Shown here: one piece after another, positions 18,401-24,290 of the stretch
Layout: each line of letters begins with the position of its first letter
Numbering within the stretch: the first letter of the stretch is position 1
Source: Sphacelaria rigidula
Lineage: Eukaryota > Phaeophyceae > Sphacelariales
Direction of reading: 5' to 3'
Length of the DNA stretch: 30,411 bases
Assembly (NCBI GenBank): GCA_964200075.2
Contig: CAXNAA020000062.1
Span: forward strand, 1-30,411
Made by a program: the position numbers and the translations under genes
The notes under the pieces: generated by a model
What the model was told of the DNA's origin: nothing
Database searches by the model: none
What the model saw: only the letters and a program-made list of their open reading frames with translations

Positions 18401-21050
18401 ATGCATCCGGTAAGACAGGGATAACTTTTTATCGTCATCGCAAAAAATCCGTTCTCCGCTCAGTGTGTTTCCTCTCAACATATAACATATTTCGTGGAAA
18501 AACACATCTGTCATTCAAGACGAGTTTCCAAATGCTGCGGTAAGACGGGGATAACCTTTAACGCCATCGGAAGAAACCTCCCTTCCTGCCCCGTACTACC
18601 TCTCGACAGATTATTGTGGAAATCATCTACATCTTGCGTCATGCCCCGTCAGGAGGCTCAGAAAGGTGCAACAACCCCAAGGTGGGGTACCCCCATGTTG
18701 AGGTGAGTTATAACCGTATCATGTTTCAGATGTGCTCGCCACCCACTACATCTCGAGTGATGTAGGCCAGAGTGGTACTTGATGGTTCGAGCGCATGTCT
18801 TCTGAAAGACACCAAAAACTAAGGGAATACAGGACACATCATCTCAATCTCACCTTGACTGCGGCGACGCGTGTCTTCGCCTTGGACAGTCGAAGATTGT
18901 GGCAGTTGAAGCACTTGGCGCGCATTAGTTTGTACAAGGCGCCGAACAGTAGTGGATGGTAGACCGAGACGGCAAGCTACAGACCGTGAGCATTGACGGT
19001 CGCCGCCGAGAGAGAAGCATTAACAAGGTGGGATGCAGTGTCGGGTCACTCACATGACAGTTGTACGCTAGCTTCCGAAATGCAGCAAAGGATAATGTCA
19101 TCGGATAGACCCCGAATCAATACCACCACGATCTGTGCCAGCCGAAAACAGCCTTTTTTTGAGCCACACGTCACTCCTGAAGTTCGATGAACTGGCCACA
19201 TGAAGACGTATCGCACATCGATGAGAAGTGCATATCAAACCACCCATGCACGCTTTGTTGTCCAAATATTTTCTCGTGTATAAATGTATCCCGAAATGCA
19301 TTACTTCCTGTACTCCGTTCAACAGCGACGGCGTCTATACTGCGCAAAATATTGTAATTGGAGCTCATGATCTTCTGTCCTTGTGCGAGTCTCGCTTACA
19401 TACGCTCTAGAGAATGAGTGCAGTCATATCTTACAATAGTGGAATGAACGGTACAATTCGACGAGTTTGGGCTGAAATTGCACACATACGTTCTACACGT
19501 CAACACATGGAAGATGACAGCGGCAGCTCAAAACATTTTGTATCGTCGTACAGCCATGACATTTCGATTATTGCTTCTTGTATCAGGCCTTGAACGCGGT
19601 ACAGGTCATGCGTTGTCTCGGTATCGATTTCACTCCACACTATAATGCCTGACCAGATGGCCTGCGCTCGCGGTCAAAAGTTGAATTGGTTTCATTTATT
19701 TCTTCTCTCGGCTACTCGAACCGCGGTCCGTTCAAAACTAAAGCGATACAAAGTTTGAGCCCAACTCGTAGCCACCTTCATCCCTGCGCGGATGAAGACA
19801 CGGGTGTGGCAGTACAGGAGTCACACGTTAGAGCATCAATGTACCATTTGCTCAGCGTTCGAGACAACACCGTTCCATCAAAGCCTTGTGCAGCAATTAC
19901 CTCGATGTGTCCAATGTGCCCCGGACAGTTCTTCTGGTCTTGTCCACATGTCTCGCACATCATATGTCGGTCAACGGGGCCCAATGCAGGGTCGTAGAGA
20001 CCGCTGGGGGGGGGCGCACGCAGCGACCGAAAACAAGGGGCATGGTAGCGCGGAAAAAAAAAAGCCAAGACGGGGACATGGCACAGGAGTTGAACCGCAG
20101 GATGTCACACAGTGGCACACGAATGCAGGTGGGGCACTCCTGCCGCGCGAGTGTTCGATAGCGGGTTCGCCAGAAGTGAGTTCTCGCACGGGTTACTTCA
20201 GGGCGTCTGACCTAGGATCTTCATTTCATGCAGACTGTTATGATAATGTAGTCACTTCCTTCGCGGTCAGGACAAAAAAGCGCCATCCGGGTAGGAATAT
20301 TTGTACAAAGGCCTCCCCGCTACGCAGTCTAGTCTAATGTTTTCAGGGCATCACACGCGGTATCATAGGTGCAGCGACACCAGACTGCACGTATAATGCA
20401 TGTGCGACGCACCCACAAGAGACAGTGAGGCAAGATGAAAAACATGCAGCCTACTCAATGCAGACAGGATCGTGAACGTTGCGTCCGTGGGTGGCCACCG
20501 GCGATCGACCGTGTGGAACAATCGCCAACTACAGTCGACAGCTGCTGCTTACAAGCTGTCGCCGACGGGAGCTCGGCAAGGTTGAGTCTGGCACAGAGTC
20601 AATGACGTAGGCCGTTGTAGCGACGAGACATCTACACCGCACCGTTAAAAACCCTATGAGTGTACTTGTGCAAAACCAAATCACCAGCAATTGACGCTGC
20701 ACCACAACCTTCCCCGAGCCGCCGACCTCCAGCCACACACAACTACGCGGGCCTTATGGGGAAAACATGAGGTACACCAACAAGTTAATTACAAAGAAGA
20801 CAAGCAGCAGCGCTGCATCCAGGTTTGAAACTTATTTTGTCCCAGATTTGCAAGACATCTTTCCATCCTACTGCACTTCAGAGAACGTGAAATGCATCCA
20901 GTCTTACCCCGGCAGAGGGTTGTTAAGCGTGTCGAACGTAACGGGTGAGGTGATGCGCTTGACGCTGAGCCTGCGAATGTCCTCATCCGTGAAGAAGCCG
21001 AAACCTATCTCCTGCACCGCATGCCTGATTACGGTCCTGTCGTGCGACAT
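366..21050 (-). CDS. POLR1A: RNA polymerase I largest subunit (A190/RPA194), 27 exons, 3' end off window
   Basis: Catalytic largest subunit of nucleolar RNA polymerase I, which transcribes the 35S/45S rRNA precursor. The exons read in order along the minus strand and follow the family's domain order: clamp zinc site (CETC and CPGHIGH, CFNC, CQNC), dock (PPPRFRPP), [24 protein letters not shown], the Mg-binding NADFDGD, the funnel (GLIQDH, FFTR.EY), GAKGS, and the bridge helix ([22 protein letters not shown] region). Pol I rather than II or III is shown by CPGHIGHIE followed by [10 protein letters not shown], by [14 protein letters not shown], and by DP...VSEAY. Every intron is GT-AG and every phase matches. 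About 1,341 residues are present, against roughly 1,660-1,720 for the yeast and human proteins, so the GEAVG/trigger loop and C-terminal segments must lie beyond position 1. Unusual features are the Tudor-like insertion in exons 25-26 and an Asp-rich linker. The start ATG is at 21050. Confidence 0.97.
654..1640. repeat. About 320-bp tandem repeat, about four copies, in POLR1A intron 26
   Basis: The landmark CCCTC(A/G)GAAACACAGGTG recurs at 654, 974, 1298 and 1529, giving spacings of 320, 324 and 231. Copies 1 and 2 are near-identical over their full length (landmarks CGAGTCATCGTCATCGGGC and TGCATTCCGGAACTCGGATC). Copy 3 is broken after about 100 bp, and copy 4 is shorter and more diverged. 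Short ORFs in both strands repeat with the unit, so they are by-products rather than genes. Confidence 0.92.
1724..1912 (-). CDS. POLR1A: POLR1A exon 26 (end of Tudor-like domain, then DP segment)
   Basis: 1 nt, 62 codons, 2 nt. The opening [13 protein letters not shown] closes the Tudor-like strand pattern. Then comes a linker and [17 protein letters not shown], which matches the family's DP.......G.VSE segment, completed by exon 27. The ORF would hit TGA immediately after the donor GGGTGAGG, which supports that splice. Acceptor CCCTAG. Confidence 0.88.
1913..2601 (-). other. POLR1A intron 25
   Basis: No gene seen. It contains a short imperfect direct duplication, about 26 bp, at 2206-2255 (GTGGTCACTTCCGTTATATC and GTGGGCCACTTCTGTCATATC). 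Confidence 0.6.
2602..2785 (-). CDS. POLR1A: POLR1A exon 25 (first part of Tudor/Agenet-like insertion)
   Basis: 2 nt, 60 codons, 2 nt. Encodes [17 protein letters not shown], a basic Gly-rich loop, then [20 protein letters not shown] and AAYTL. The pattern (G-x-x-V-x-A-R ... W-Y-x-A-x-V ... Y-x-L-R-F-x-D-G, finished in exon 26) is that of Tudor/Agenet-type SH3-like barrels. Phases match both neighbours, so it is part of the POLR1A reading frame. Acceptor CTGTAG, donor GTGCGA. I know of no such domain in human or yeast A190. Confidence 0.87.
2786..3312 (-). other. POLR1A intron 24
   Basis: 527 bp between the donor GTGAGG and the acceptor CTGTAG. Nothing recognisable in it. Confidence 0.6.
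3313..3500 (-). CDS. POLR1A: POLR1A exon 24 ([14 protein letters not shown])
   Basis: 1 nt, 62 codons, 1 nt. The opening [20 protein letters not shown] closely matches the FLQPKQFPFLASNYEV stretch of human RPA194, which fixes both gene and frame. The rest is an Ala-rich helical linker ([20 protein letters not shown]). Acceptor GCGAAG, donor GTGAGG, phase 1. Confidence 0.92.
3501..4615 (-). other. POLR1A intron 23, with G-rich and degenerate telomere-like tracts
   Basis: 1.1 kb with a G-rich run on the plus strand at 4536-4557 and a degenerate GGGTTAGGG-like stretch at 4003-4056. Open stretches on the minus strand (about 4080-4220 and 4310-4470) look acidic and codon-like. However, exon 23 joins exon 24 directly in phase, so I treat them as intronic. 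Confidence 0.55.
4616..4704 (-). CDS. POLR1A: POLR1A exon 23 (DNTVRD ... QFLYGEDG)
   Basis: 29 codons plus 2 nt: [29 protein letters not shown]. It matches the family's YD.TVRD.DG...QF.YGEDG segment after the bridge helix. The donor GTAAGT is consensus, and the split Lys codon is completed by exon 24. Confidence 0.97.
4705..5170 (-). other. POLR1A intron 22
   Basis: 466 bp from the donor GTGCGT to the acceptor CATCAG. Nothing recognisable. Confidence 0.6.
5171..5284 (-). CDS. POLR1A: POLR1A exon 22 (bridge helix)
   Basis: 38 codons in phase 0: [38 protein letters not shown]. This is the bridge helix that spans the cleft beside the active site. Acceptor GGTAG, donor GTGCGT. Confidence 0.99.
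5918..5965 (+). repeat. Inverted repeat arm A, in POLR1A intron 21
   Basis: 48 bp, CCCAGGTGTGGTCTCGCG ... CTCACGTGCGCCCAG on the plus strand. It is the reverse complement of 6266-6313 with 2 mismatches. The rest of intron 21 (5285-5999) shows nothing else. Confidence 0.95.
6000..6152 (-). CDS. POLR1A: POLR1A exon 21 ([11 protein letters not shown])
   Basis: 51 codons, phase 0 on both sides: [40 protein letters not shown], then RFLTGIRPQ. It is conserved next to the bridge helix. It lies in the loop between the two arms of an inverted repeat in the flanking introns. Confidence 0.98.
6266..6313 (-). repeat. Inverted repeat arm B, over the exon 20 / intron 20 junction
   Basis: 48 bp matching arm A in opposite orientation. 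It covers the last five bases of exon 20 (CCCAG) and the first 43 bases of intron 20, including its GT donor. The loop between the arms (about 300 bp) contains all of exon 21. Confidence 0.95.
6309..6480 (-). CDS. POLR1A: POLR1A exon 20 (ACLP ... GAKGS)
   Basis: 1 nt plus 57 codons: [30 protein letters not shown], then [25 protein letters not shown] is invariant in largest subunits. The donor GTGTGG lies inside one arm of a 48-bp inverted repeat whose partner is in intron 21. Confidence 0.98.
6736..6923 (-). CDS. POLR1A: POLR1A exon 19 (variable funnel linker)
   Basis: 62 codons plus 2 nt: [20 protein letters not shown], a Ser/Gly-rich acidic patch, then [19 protein letters not shown]. This is the variable helix pair before the GAKGS core. 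The acceptor TGGCAG follows a pyrimidine-rich run; donor GTGAGA. The start is chosen by phase. Confidence 0.88.
6924..7934 (-). other. POLR1A intron 18
   Basis: 1.0 kb. No extra exon is needed, because exons 18 and 19 join in phase 0 and match the family alignment. No repeat or RNA gene recognised. Confidence 0.6.
7935..8048 (-). CDS. POLR1A: POLR1A exon 18 (funnel helices)
   Basis: 38 codons in phase 0: [38 protein letters not shown]. It matches the LGRLFT.Y....F..G..D segment. Acceptor GTGCAG, donor GTTCGT. Confidence 0.96.
8172..8204. repeat. TA microsatellite in POLR1A intron 17
   Basis: An uninterrupted TA run after ATATATTTATA, just inside the intron between exons 17 and 18. Confidence 0.95.
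8328..8426 (-). CDS. POLR1A: POLR1A exon 17 (GVLDKGAFG)
   Basis: 33 codons in phase 0: [33 protein letters not shown]. It is the conserved GxLDK helix region of the pore. Donor GTGTGT. Confidence 0.97.
8688..8828 (-). CDS. POLR1A: POLR1A exon 16 (pore/funnel)
   Basis: 47 codons in phase 0: [12 protein letters not shown] ... [14 protein letters not shown]. The end matches the VIIREGELLCGVLDK segment, with GVLDK in the next exon. Acceptor ACGCAG, donor GTTCGT. Confidence 0.96.
9034..9183 (-). CDS. POLR1A: POLR1A exon 15 ([12 protein letters not shown])
   Basis: 50 codons in phase 0: [20 protein letters not shown] ... [16 protein letters not shown], which is the Pol I form of the KP..LW(T/S)GKQ motif. 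Acceptor ATCCAG, donor GTGAAC. Confidence 0.97.
9478..9609 (-). CDS. POLR1A: POLR1A exon 14 (GLIQDH segment)
   Basis: 44 codons in phase 0: [40 protein letters not shown]. It directly continues the catalytic exon as in all largest subunits. Acceptor TCACAG, donor GTGAAT. Confidence 0.97.
9856..10050 (-). CDS. POLR1A: POLR1A exon 13 (catalytic NADFDGD loop)
   Basis: 65 codons holding the active site: [20 protein letters not shown], then [20 protein letters not shown]. The three Asp of NADFDGD (about residues 653, 655 and 657) coordinate the catalytic Mg ion. Met is replaced by Ile after DGDE, a conservative change. Acceptor ATTAAG, donor GTGTGT. Confidence 0.99.
10210..10319 (-). CDS. POLR1A: POLR1A exon 12
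   Basis: Encodes [20 protein letters not shown], then [16 protein letters not shown]. It corresponds to the family's PGA..V.NEDG ... A.QLLTP segment that links the EKKEG core to the active site. Acceptor GACAG, donor GTAGCA. Confidence 0.95.
10320..10679 (-). other. POLR1A intron 11
   Basis: 360 bp between GTGAGG and GACAG. Nothing recognisable. Confidence 0.6.
10680..10899 (-). CDS. POLR1A: POLR1A exon 11 ([16 protein letters not shown])
   Basis: 73 codons, highly conserved: [48 protein letters not shown]. This is the core beside the active-site cleft, including the lid/rudder-adjacent region. Donor GTGAGG in phase 1; the split Gly of EYPG is completed by exon 12. Confidence 0.98.
11102..11204 (-). 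CDS. POLR1A: POLR1A exon 10 (WVELQTTVN helix)
   Basis: Encodes [20 protein letters not shown] and then APGLRQ, equivalent to the family segment W..LQ..VN...DS...G..Q that precedes EKKEG. Acceptor TTTTCAG, donor GTGAAA, phase 0. Confidence 0.93.
11205..11871 (-). other. POLR1A intron 9
   Basis: 667 bp between GTATGA and TTTTCAG. No gene or repeat recognised. Confidence 0.6.
11872..11933 (-). CDS. POLR1A: POLR1A exon 9 (short linker)
   Basis: 20 codons ([20 protein letters not shown]) plus a split Ser codon. It matches the position of the LLIRDLNDDL segment that follows QNQLLSK in yeast. The acceptor CGTAG, the donor GTATGA and the phases (0 in, 2 out) fit both neighbours. Confidence 0.85.
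12088..12340. repeat. About 90-bp direct duplication in POLR1A intron 8
   Basis: GATTCATCAGGGTTAAAAAG starts at 12096 and again at 12255, 159 bp apart. Each copy continues for about 85 bp into GGATTTGCATTCTTCATCAT with few differences. Intron 8 (11934-12904) also has a G run at 12715-12726. Nothing else is recognised in it. Confidence 0.92.
12905..13432 (-). CDS. POLR1A: POLR1A exon 8 (Asp-rich linker, dock with PPPRFRPP)
   Basis: Largest exon. It opens with an acidic stretch of about 60 residues ([20 protein letters not shown]), then [20 protein letters not shown], a second acidic patch ([14 protein letters not shown]), and the conserved [15 protein letters not shown] ... [10 protein letters not shown]. 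An in-frame TAG lies just upstream, so the acceptor must be at 13433-13434, 13431-13432 or 13426-13427; the first is used here. Donor GTGGGT at 12904. Confidence 0.93.
13478..13539. repeat. GGGTGCGGATT minisatellite and GGGT run upstream of exon 8
   Basis: Tandem GGGTGCGGATT units followed by GTGGGTGGGTGGGTGG and a G run on the plus strand. In the transcript this is a C-rich tract about 45 bases upstream of the exon 8 acceptor, so it may act as an extended pyrimidine tract. The G-rich strand could form quadruplexes. Confidence 0.85.
14342..14430. repeat. Direct repeat copy 1, POLR1A intron 7
   Basis: GTTCGCTCAGTAGGAAGGCA and onward is repeated at 15095. The two copies agree for about 60 bp almost exactly and then diverge. 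They bracket the putative exon 7. The rest of intron 7 (13433-14958) holds no gene I can support. Confidence 0.93.
14959..15021 (-). CDS. POLR1A: Possible POLR1A exon 7 (low-complexity linker), 3' limit uncertain
   Basis: An open segment after a TTTCAG acceptor encodes [21 protein letters not shown]. Two donors are possible: GTGAAC at 14958, giving 63 nt in phase 0, or GTGATC at 14942, giving 79 nt in phase 1. Both can be joined to exon 8 with alternative acceptors. Exons 6 and 8 could also join directly in phase 0, so this exon may be optional or false. Confidence 0.4.
15095..15185. repeat. Direct repeat copy 2, POLR1A intron 6
   Basis: Second copy of the repeat at 14342, same orientation, 753 bp away. 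It lies in the intron on the other side of putative exon 7. Confidence 0.93.
15398..15509 (-). CDS. POLR1A: POLR1A exon 6 (CQNCGAFSP zinc ligands)
   Basis: Encodes [20 protein letters not shown] followed by [17 protein letters not shown], equivalent to the CDNCGMFSPKFRKDG segment of yeast A190. CxxC is at about residues 218-221. Donor GTTCGA, phase 0. Confidence 0.95.
15652..15741 (-). CDS. POLR1A: POLR1A exon 5 (variable clamp linker)
   Basis: 30 codons including split ones ([20 protein letters not shown]...). It was chosen because its phases (1 nt in, 2 nt out) exactly join exons 4 and 6, and its acceptor GTCAG and donor GTAAGC are good. Sequence conservation here is low, as in the family. 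Confidence 0.8.
16146..16228 (+). other. tRNA-like remnant in POLR1A intron 4 (antisense)
   Basis: Contains a perfect T-arm: stem ATAGG / CCTGT around the loop TTCGAGT (16204-16220). The B box is GGTTCGAGTCC. Upstream is an A-box-like TGGATAGAGCATGG with a possible three-pair D stem. The acceptor stem pairs poorly and the anticodon arm cannot be folded canonically (about five extra bases), so a working tRNA is unlikely. A decayed tRNA or the head of a tRNA-derived SINE fits better. Confidence 0.35.
16419..16561 (-). CDS. POLR1A: POLR1A exon 4 (helical linker)
   Basis: Continues the exon 3 helix with [20 protein letters not shown], matching the LLQYGLIDESYKLDE-type helix of the yeast subunit. 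The acceptor is CCCAG and the donor GTGAGG, phase 2. The 2.3-kb intron before it is filled with tandem repeats. Confidence 0.9.
16728..18640. repeat. About 200-bp tandem repeat array in POLR1A intron 3
   Basis: The landmark GAAGCTTACCAGG occurs at 16964, 17161, 17949, 18143 and 18352, with diverged copies at about 16745 and 18531. Spacings are about 194-209 bp where continuous. Each unit also carries TAAGACAGGGATAACTTTT and a GTGTGTTTCCTC stretch. Units at about 17900 and 18300 share extra sequence (AGAGGT..ACCTCC.GCGCG) absent from the unit between them, showing a two-unit higher-order period of about 403 bp. Confidence 0.9.
18854..18976 (-). CDS. POLR1A: POLR1A exon 3 (YHPLLF and CFNCH zinc ligands)
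   Basis: 41 codons in phase 0. Contains [22 protein letters not shown] and a basic tail ([10 protein letters not shown]). The CxxC pair (about residues 104-107) joins the pair in exon 6 to form the second clamp zinc site. Donor GTGAGA. Confidence 0.97.
18977..19900 (-). other. POLR1A intron 2
   Basis: 924 bp from GTAATT to CTGTAG. No gene, RNA or clear repeat recognised. Confidence 0.6.
19901..20003 (-). CDS. POLR1A: POLR1A exon 2 (first zinc-binding motif)
   Basis: Encodes [12 protein letters not shown] and then the clamp zinc motif C-x2-C-x6-C-x2-H (CETC...CPGH, about residues 64-77). The acceptor is a run of C ending in CAG at 20004. The donor is GTAATT at 19900. Begins with 1 nt finishing the split codon and ends in phase 0. 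Confidence 0.97.
20004..20907 (-). other. POLR1A intron 1, ending in a C tract
   Basis: 904 bp. On the transcript strand it ends with an almost pure run of C directly before CAG, an extreme pyrimidine tract. Nothing else is recognised in it. Confidence 0.6.
20908..21050 (-). CDS. POLR1A: POLR1A exon 1 (start codon, N-terminal clamp)
   Basis: Encodes the N-terminus, from [12 protein letters not shown] to TLNNPLPG, with the family hallmark [18 protein letters not shown]. The ATG is at 21048-21050 and fits the usual short N-terminal extension. The donor GTAAGA follows at 20907. The exon ends in phase 2 and its split Gly codon is completed by exon 2. Confidence 0.96.
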
Positions 21051-21825
21051 GATTCCGACCCCTAGCCTATGGAGCTTTCAGTAGAGTGCAGCCACTTGAA
21101 CTTCAGGCGAACAAGCGTGTTGTGCAGTTATTATGGACTATGTCAAAACAGCGCTGCCCTGTCGCTTGGAATTGGATGCGACAGCCAGGTTGGAGGTGGT
21201 TGGCTGCTTGGATGCATGTCAAGAACTGAAGTGAGATGAGTAGGGAAAGCCTTGGCATGTGTGGAGAGCACAGGATAACGTACGAAACTAATTAAAGTCA
21301 CCTTCGGCAGCTGTCATTATTGAAACACATTCTTGTCATTGTTCACGATCTTCTCTCCGTGGTGTGTGCGGCCATGCCGTACTCGTACACGATTTCGTGT
21401 CGTGCACACAGCACAACGAGTCCCCGGGGGTCCGTTATATTTTTACAACCTTTGCAATCCACGGAGTGATCTAATCTCAGGGAAATTTATGTAGCGTACG
21501 ATCGAATTCTACGCGAACAAGACCATTTTGAAGCGTAAACGTGAGCAACATGCGAGACGAACGGAAAAGAGCGGGGGGTTGAACGGTCAGCAGTCAGATT
21601 TCGAGAGAGAAGCTACTTCGAACCGCGCGGGCTTGCGCGAACACATTCATGTGCCATGCACATACTTGAGGCGACAGCATTGATCAGTAAAACGTGAACA
21701 GTGAACGAGAATAGCACATTCGACAACAACACGTTCAACATCAACACCAACAACTACAACAATATAAGGGTCATCTTGCGTTCTGCATTTATGGAGGGAG
21801 ATCTGAATGAAACCTAACGGTTATC
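21051..21825. promoter_or_regulatory. Divergent intergenic region between POLR1A and the 113-residue ORF
   Basis: 775 bp between two oppositely oriented start codons, so it should hold both promoters. I see no convincing TATA box. The plus-strand side ends in a CAA-rich leader at 21722-21764, typical of an unstructured 5' UTR. Assignment as a shared promoter rests on gene order only. Confidence 0.5.
21791..21817 (+). CDS. Possible upstream ORF (8 codons)
   Basis: ATG GAG GGA GAT CTG AAT ... TAA ends 8 bases before the main ATG at 21826 and is in a different frame. If the leader is transcribed through here, it could lower initiation at the main start. Confidence 0.3.
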   Translation: MEGDLNET

Positions 21826-22167
21826 ATGAACACGAGGCTATGGACGTTCGATGACATAAAGGATGCCACGGCGAGGCACGAGGTTTACCGTGACTCGAAC
21901 GATCCCATCAGGCACTACTTCTACGGAATCGCCCTGGAAATGGCGGGGCAGTCTGAAGAGGCCGACTTGAAGTACGTAGCCTTTCGCGTAGAAGCGCAGC
22001 AGAAGTTCGGGGATCTAGAGCGGGGAGCGGTACACTACGCTGCCGAAGGCCAAGCCTTCCCCAGAGACGAGCGACGTGCCGAGCACTACGAAAACATGGC
22101 CAAGATTCTAAAGGGACCAGAGCCCGGATCGGGGGCCAAAAGCAGTAGAGATTGCGTCATCGCGTAG
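21826..22167 (+). CDS. Unrecognised 113-residue protein with TPR-like helix pair
   Basis: An intronless ORF from ATG at 21826 to TAG at 22165. An in-frame TGA shortly upstream supports this start. I do not recognise the family. Residues about 25-60 (HYFYGIALEMAGQSEEADLK) resemble a tetratricopeptide helix pair, with a small-residue/large-residue pattern like YxxGxALxxxGxxxEA. The C-terminal tail is Gly/Ser/Lys-rich. Codon use is GC-rich in third positions, like the POLR1A exons, which supports real coding. It is divergent from POLR1A and lacks a signal peptide or membrane segment. It might be a terminal exon of a longer gene, but no splice acceptor is obvious just before the ATG. Confidence 0.65.
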   Translation: MNTRLWTFDDIKDATARHEVYRDSNDPIRHYFYGIALEMAGQSEEADLKYVAFRVEAQQKFGDLERGAVHYAAEGQAFPRDERRAEHYENMAKILKGPEPGSGAKSSRDCVIA

Positions 22168-23855
22168 ATGTGATAGCATATTTGTGTGTGAAATTGGGTT
22201 TATACGTATCTTGTTCCGAGCGGATCTCGATCTGTCAAGTTCGTACATACTAGTCTAGTTGAGAGGTGAGGGTTTGTGTGCTCTGATGGTTGCGCATGCT
22301 AGAATACGATTTCGGGCTAGTTAACTTATGCATACGGTCAAAGCCCAGCGCGATACAGGTATACACGACGCCTGTGTTGATACAGATGCAGTGTGCTCAA
22401 CAGAGATTCTGAATGCGTTACTCCCGCTTTCTTACCAACAAGTATTTACTCCGTGGCATGAAGGGAACCGGCATGTATAACATTCACGTCAATCGGCGAC
22501 AACTTTGCTTGCCAACGATCGCCAACCCCGGGGAGGTTTCACCACGCACTCAATACTGAATAAAATCAGAGATATTTACAACATCTGCGTCTACAAGGCA
22601 GTGCGTACTTCGTGATTTCACTAAACAGGTCGGTATCCAAGCAACAAACTGTTGATGAATCACAAACAACAACTGTACGCTGTGTTCATCGAACGGATGG
22701 GGAGCAGCACGTCCAAGGTGCTGATTGTGCGCCGTTCCAAGACGTAGCAACTGCACTGCCTCATAACACGCGACCTTTTTCTCATGGACGACACGAACGC
22801 TGAGCGAAACTTCAAACTCCATTTGGTTGACTAAAAACCACTACTTTTGGCAAACAAACCCTCAAGAGCATTACTCCCTGCATTCCATTTTACACACTCA
22901 CCTATCCAAGCACTCGTCTTGCACGATGAATTTACAAGTGGATACATTGTCCACCTTTACATTCGCGCGTATACCTACTGTGTTTGCCTGTACATTCATT
23001 GGATTTCCTTCGTGACGCCCACAGGCAGTAGCTGGTGTTGAAGAATCGTCGCAAAAACTATATTGGTTTGATGTATCCAACAACAGTGGCATACATGTCG
23101 ATGATCTACGCATGAAGCGACGTTCCCGTTTCAACAAAAGCAATTAATAGCATCCTGTTTTTGATTAGCCAAGCTCTACGAAACTGTGACTACAAAACAG
23201 TGATACTCGAGAGAACGCGTAAATGATTCCCGCAGCCGGCGCTCCACTACTTCCCTAGCCGCACGGACAGGAATCTCGAATGTTTGAGCTGATTTTCATA
23301 TACTCGCGACATGTCACGACACAGAGAGGCCGAGGGAAGATCGATTCCTATTCTACTCAACTTCGGAAACCTTTTCAACTCGACAGTGGATGACCTGTTC
23401 GCTGAACAAGGCCAAGCCTCGAGAACCTCGGAAACTGTAAAACATCGCGTCAAACTGCGTCAAAGACCCGCTGTGTTGGACAGGGTGCGGCTACTACTAA
23501 CAAAGTATACGCGGTACAGTCAATGATCATCACCCACTTCAGAAACCAACCCCCTTAGGCCGCACTTAGGGTACAGAGACACAAAACTCGGGAAGAGTCC
23601 CAACGAAAATGACGTAGTTATTCGGAATTAAGCGTACTTGAAACAGCTTTTATACCGCTCGCCCACGCCCACCCGTGCCGGTGCTCGCCCAAACGAGTAG
23701 TCAGCACCACCTGTTCGTGAGCTTCGATCCGCCCCCCGCCGCCGATCACGCCCAAGGATGCAACGCCGACCGGAGGCCCCTTCACAACATCACGCACACC
23801 GTCATCGCGTATGTTCTCCCCACGTCCGCATCACCACCACCAGCGGCCACATGAA
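22168..23855. other. Intergenic region, convergent genes
   Basis: Between the end of the 113-residue ORF and the stop codon of the minus-strand exon at 23856. A plus ORF at 23311-23526 and an overlapping minus ORF at 23247-23453 have no supporting features. I see no RNA gene or strong repeat. Confidence 0.5.
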
Positions 23856-24290
23856 TTATTCGCCGCCAGCGGTCCGTTTAAAGTCGTGTGTCCTGTCTTC
23901 TTCCGTCTCTGACAGCAAGGTCGCCGCGCGGCGGGCGCTCAAGTACTCTCCCCCGACAGCCCCGCCCGTGGACACCACAGCCGCGAACAGACTGGTGCTC
24001 TCCAGAGCTATGAGCGGATCCGGCTCCCAGCCCTGGTATAAGCCGTAGGCTACGAGCAAGTGCGCGACAACGTTGACCGAGTCGGCCGCCGTTGCAATAC
24101 CGAAGCACTTGACTGTGGCCGTGTTCATTTTCGGAGCTGCCATCTGATTGTCCGCCGGTGCGTCTTGTGGTGGCGCCCCTGGTGCTACTGTGGTGTCAGC
24201 GTTCGTCGTCTGACCCGTGCTCTGTTTCAAGTGTCGTTGTCGAGTGCGCTCGACAGCACGAGCGTGGTCAGCGCGGGCGATTTCCAGTTC
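23856..24290 (-). CDS. Probable 3' terminal exon of an unrecognised gene, two hydrophobic segments
   Basis: A minus-strand open frame of 144 codons plus TAA at 23856-23858. The preferred start is the acceptor ACACGCAG at 24291; the frame stays open upstream but has no nearby ATG (the open frame begins at a GTG at 24338). Predicted order: a charged helix (ELEIARADHARAVERTRQRH), a Pro/Ala/Thr-rich linker, a hydrophobic segment at about residues 60-84 (around DSVNVVAHLLVAYGLY), a second at about 93-114 (LFAAVVSTGGAVGG), and an acidic-basic tail. This could be a two-pass membrane or membrane-associated protein. Codon use resembles POLR1A. No family recognised and no upstream exon found with confidence; internal Met codons at about 50 and 55 are alternative starts. 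Confidence 0.5.
   Translation of the reverse strand, partial: ELEIARADHARAVERTRQRHLKQSTGQTTNADTTVAPGAPPQDAPADNQMAAPKMNTATVKCFGIATAADSVNVVAHLLVAYGLYQGWEPDPLIALESTSLFAAVVSTGGAVGGEYLSARRAATLLSETEEDRTHDFKRTAGGE

Noticed and set aside
23247-23526. Overlapping plus and minus ORFs of about 70 residues.
   Set aside because: No recognisable motif, no upstream signals and no splice evidence; both are within the range expected by chance.
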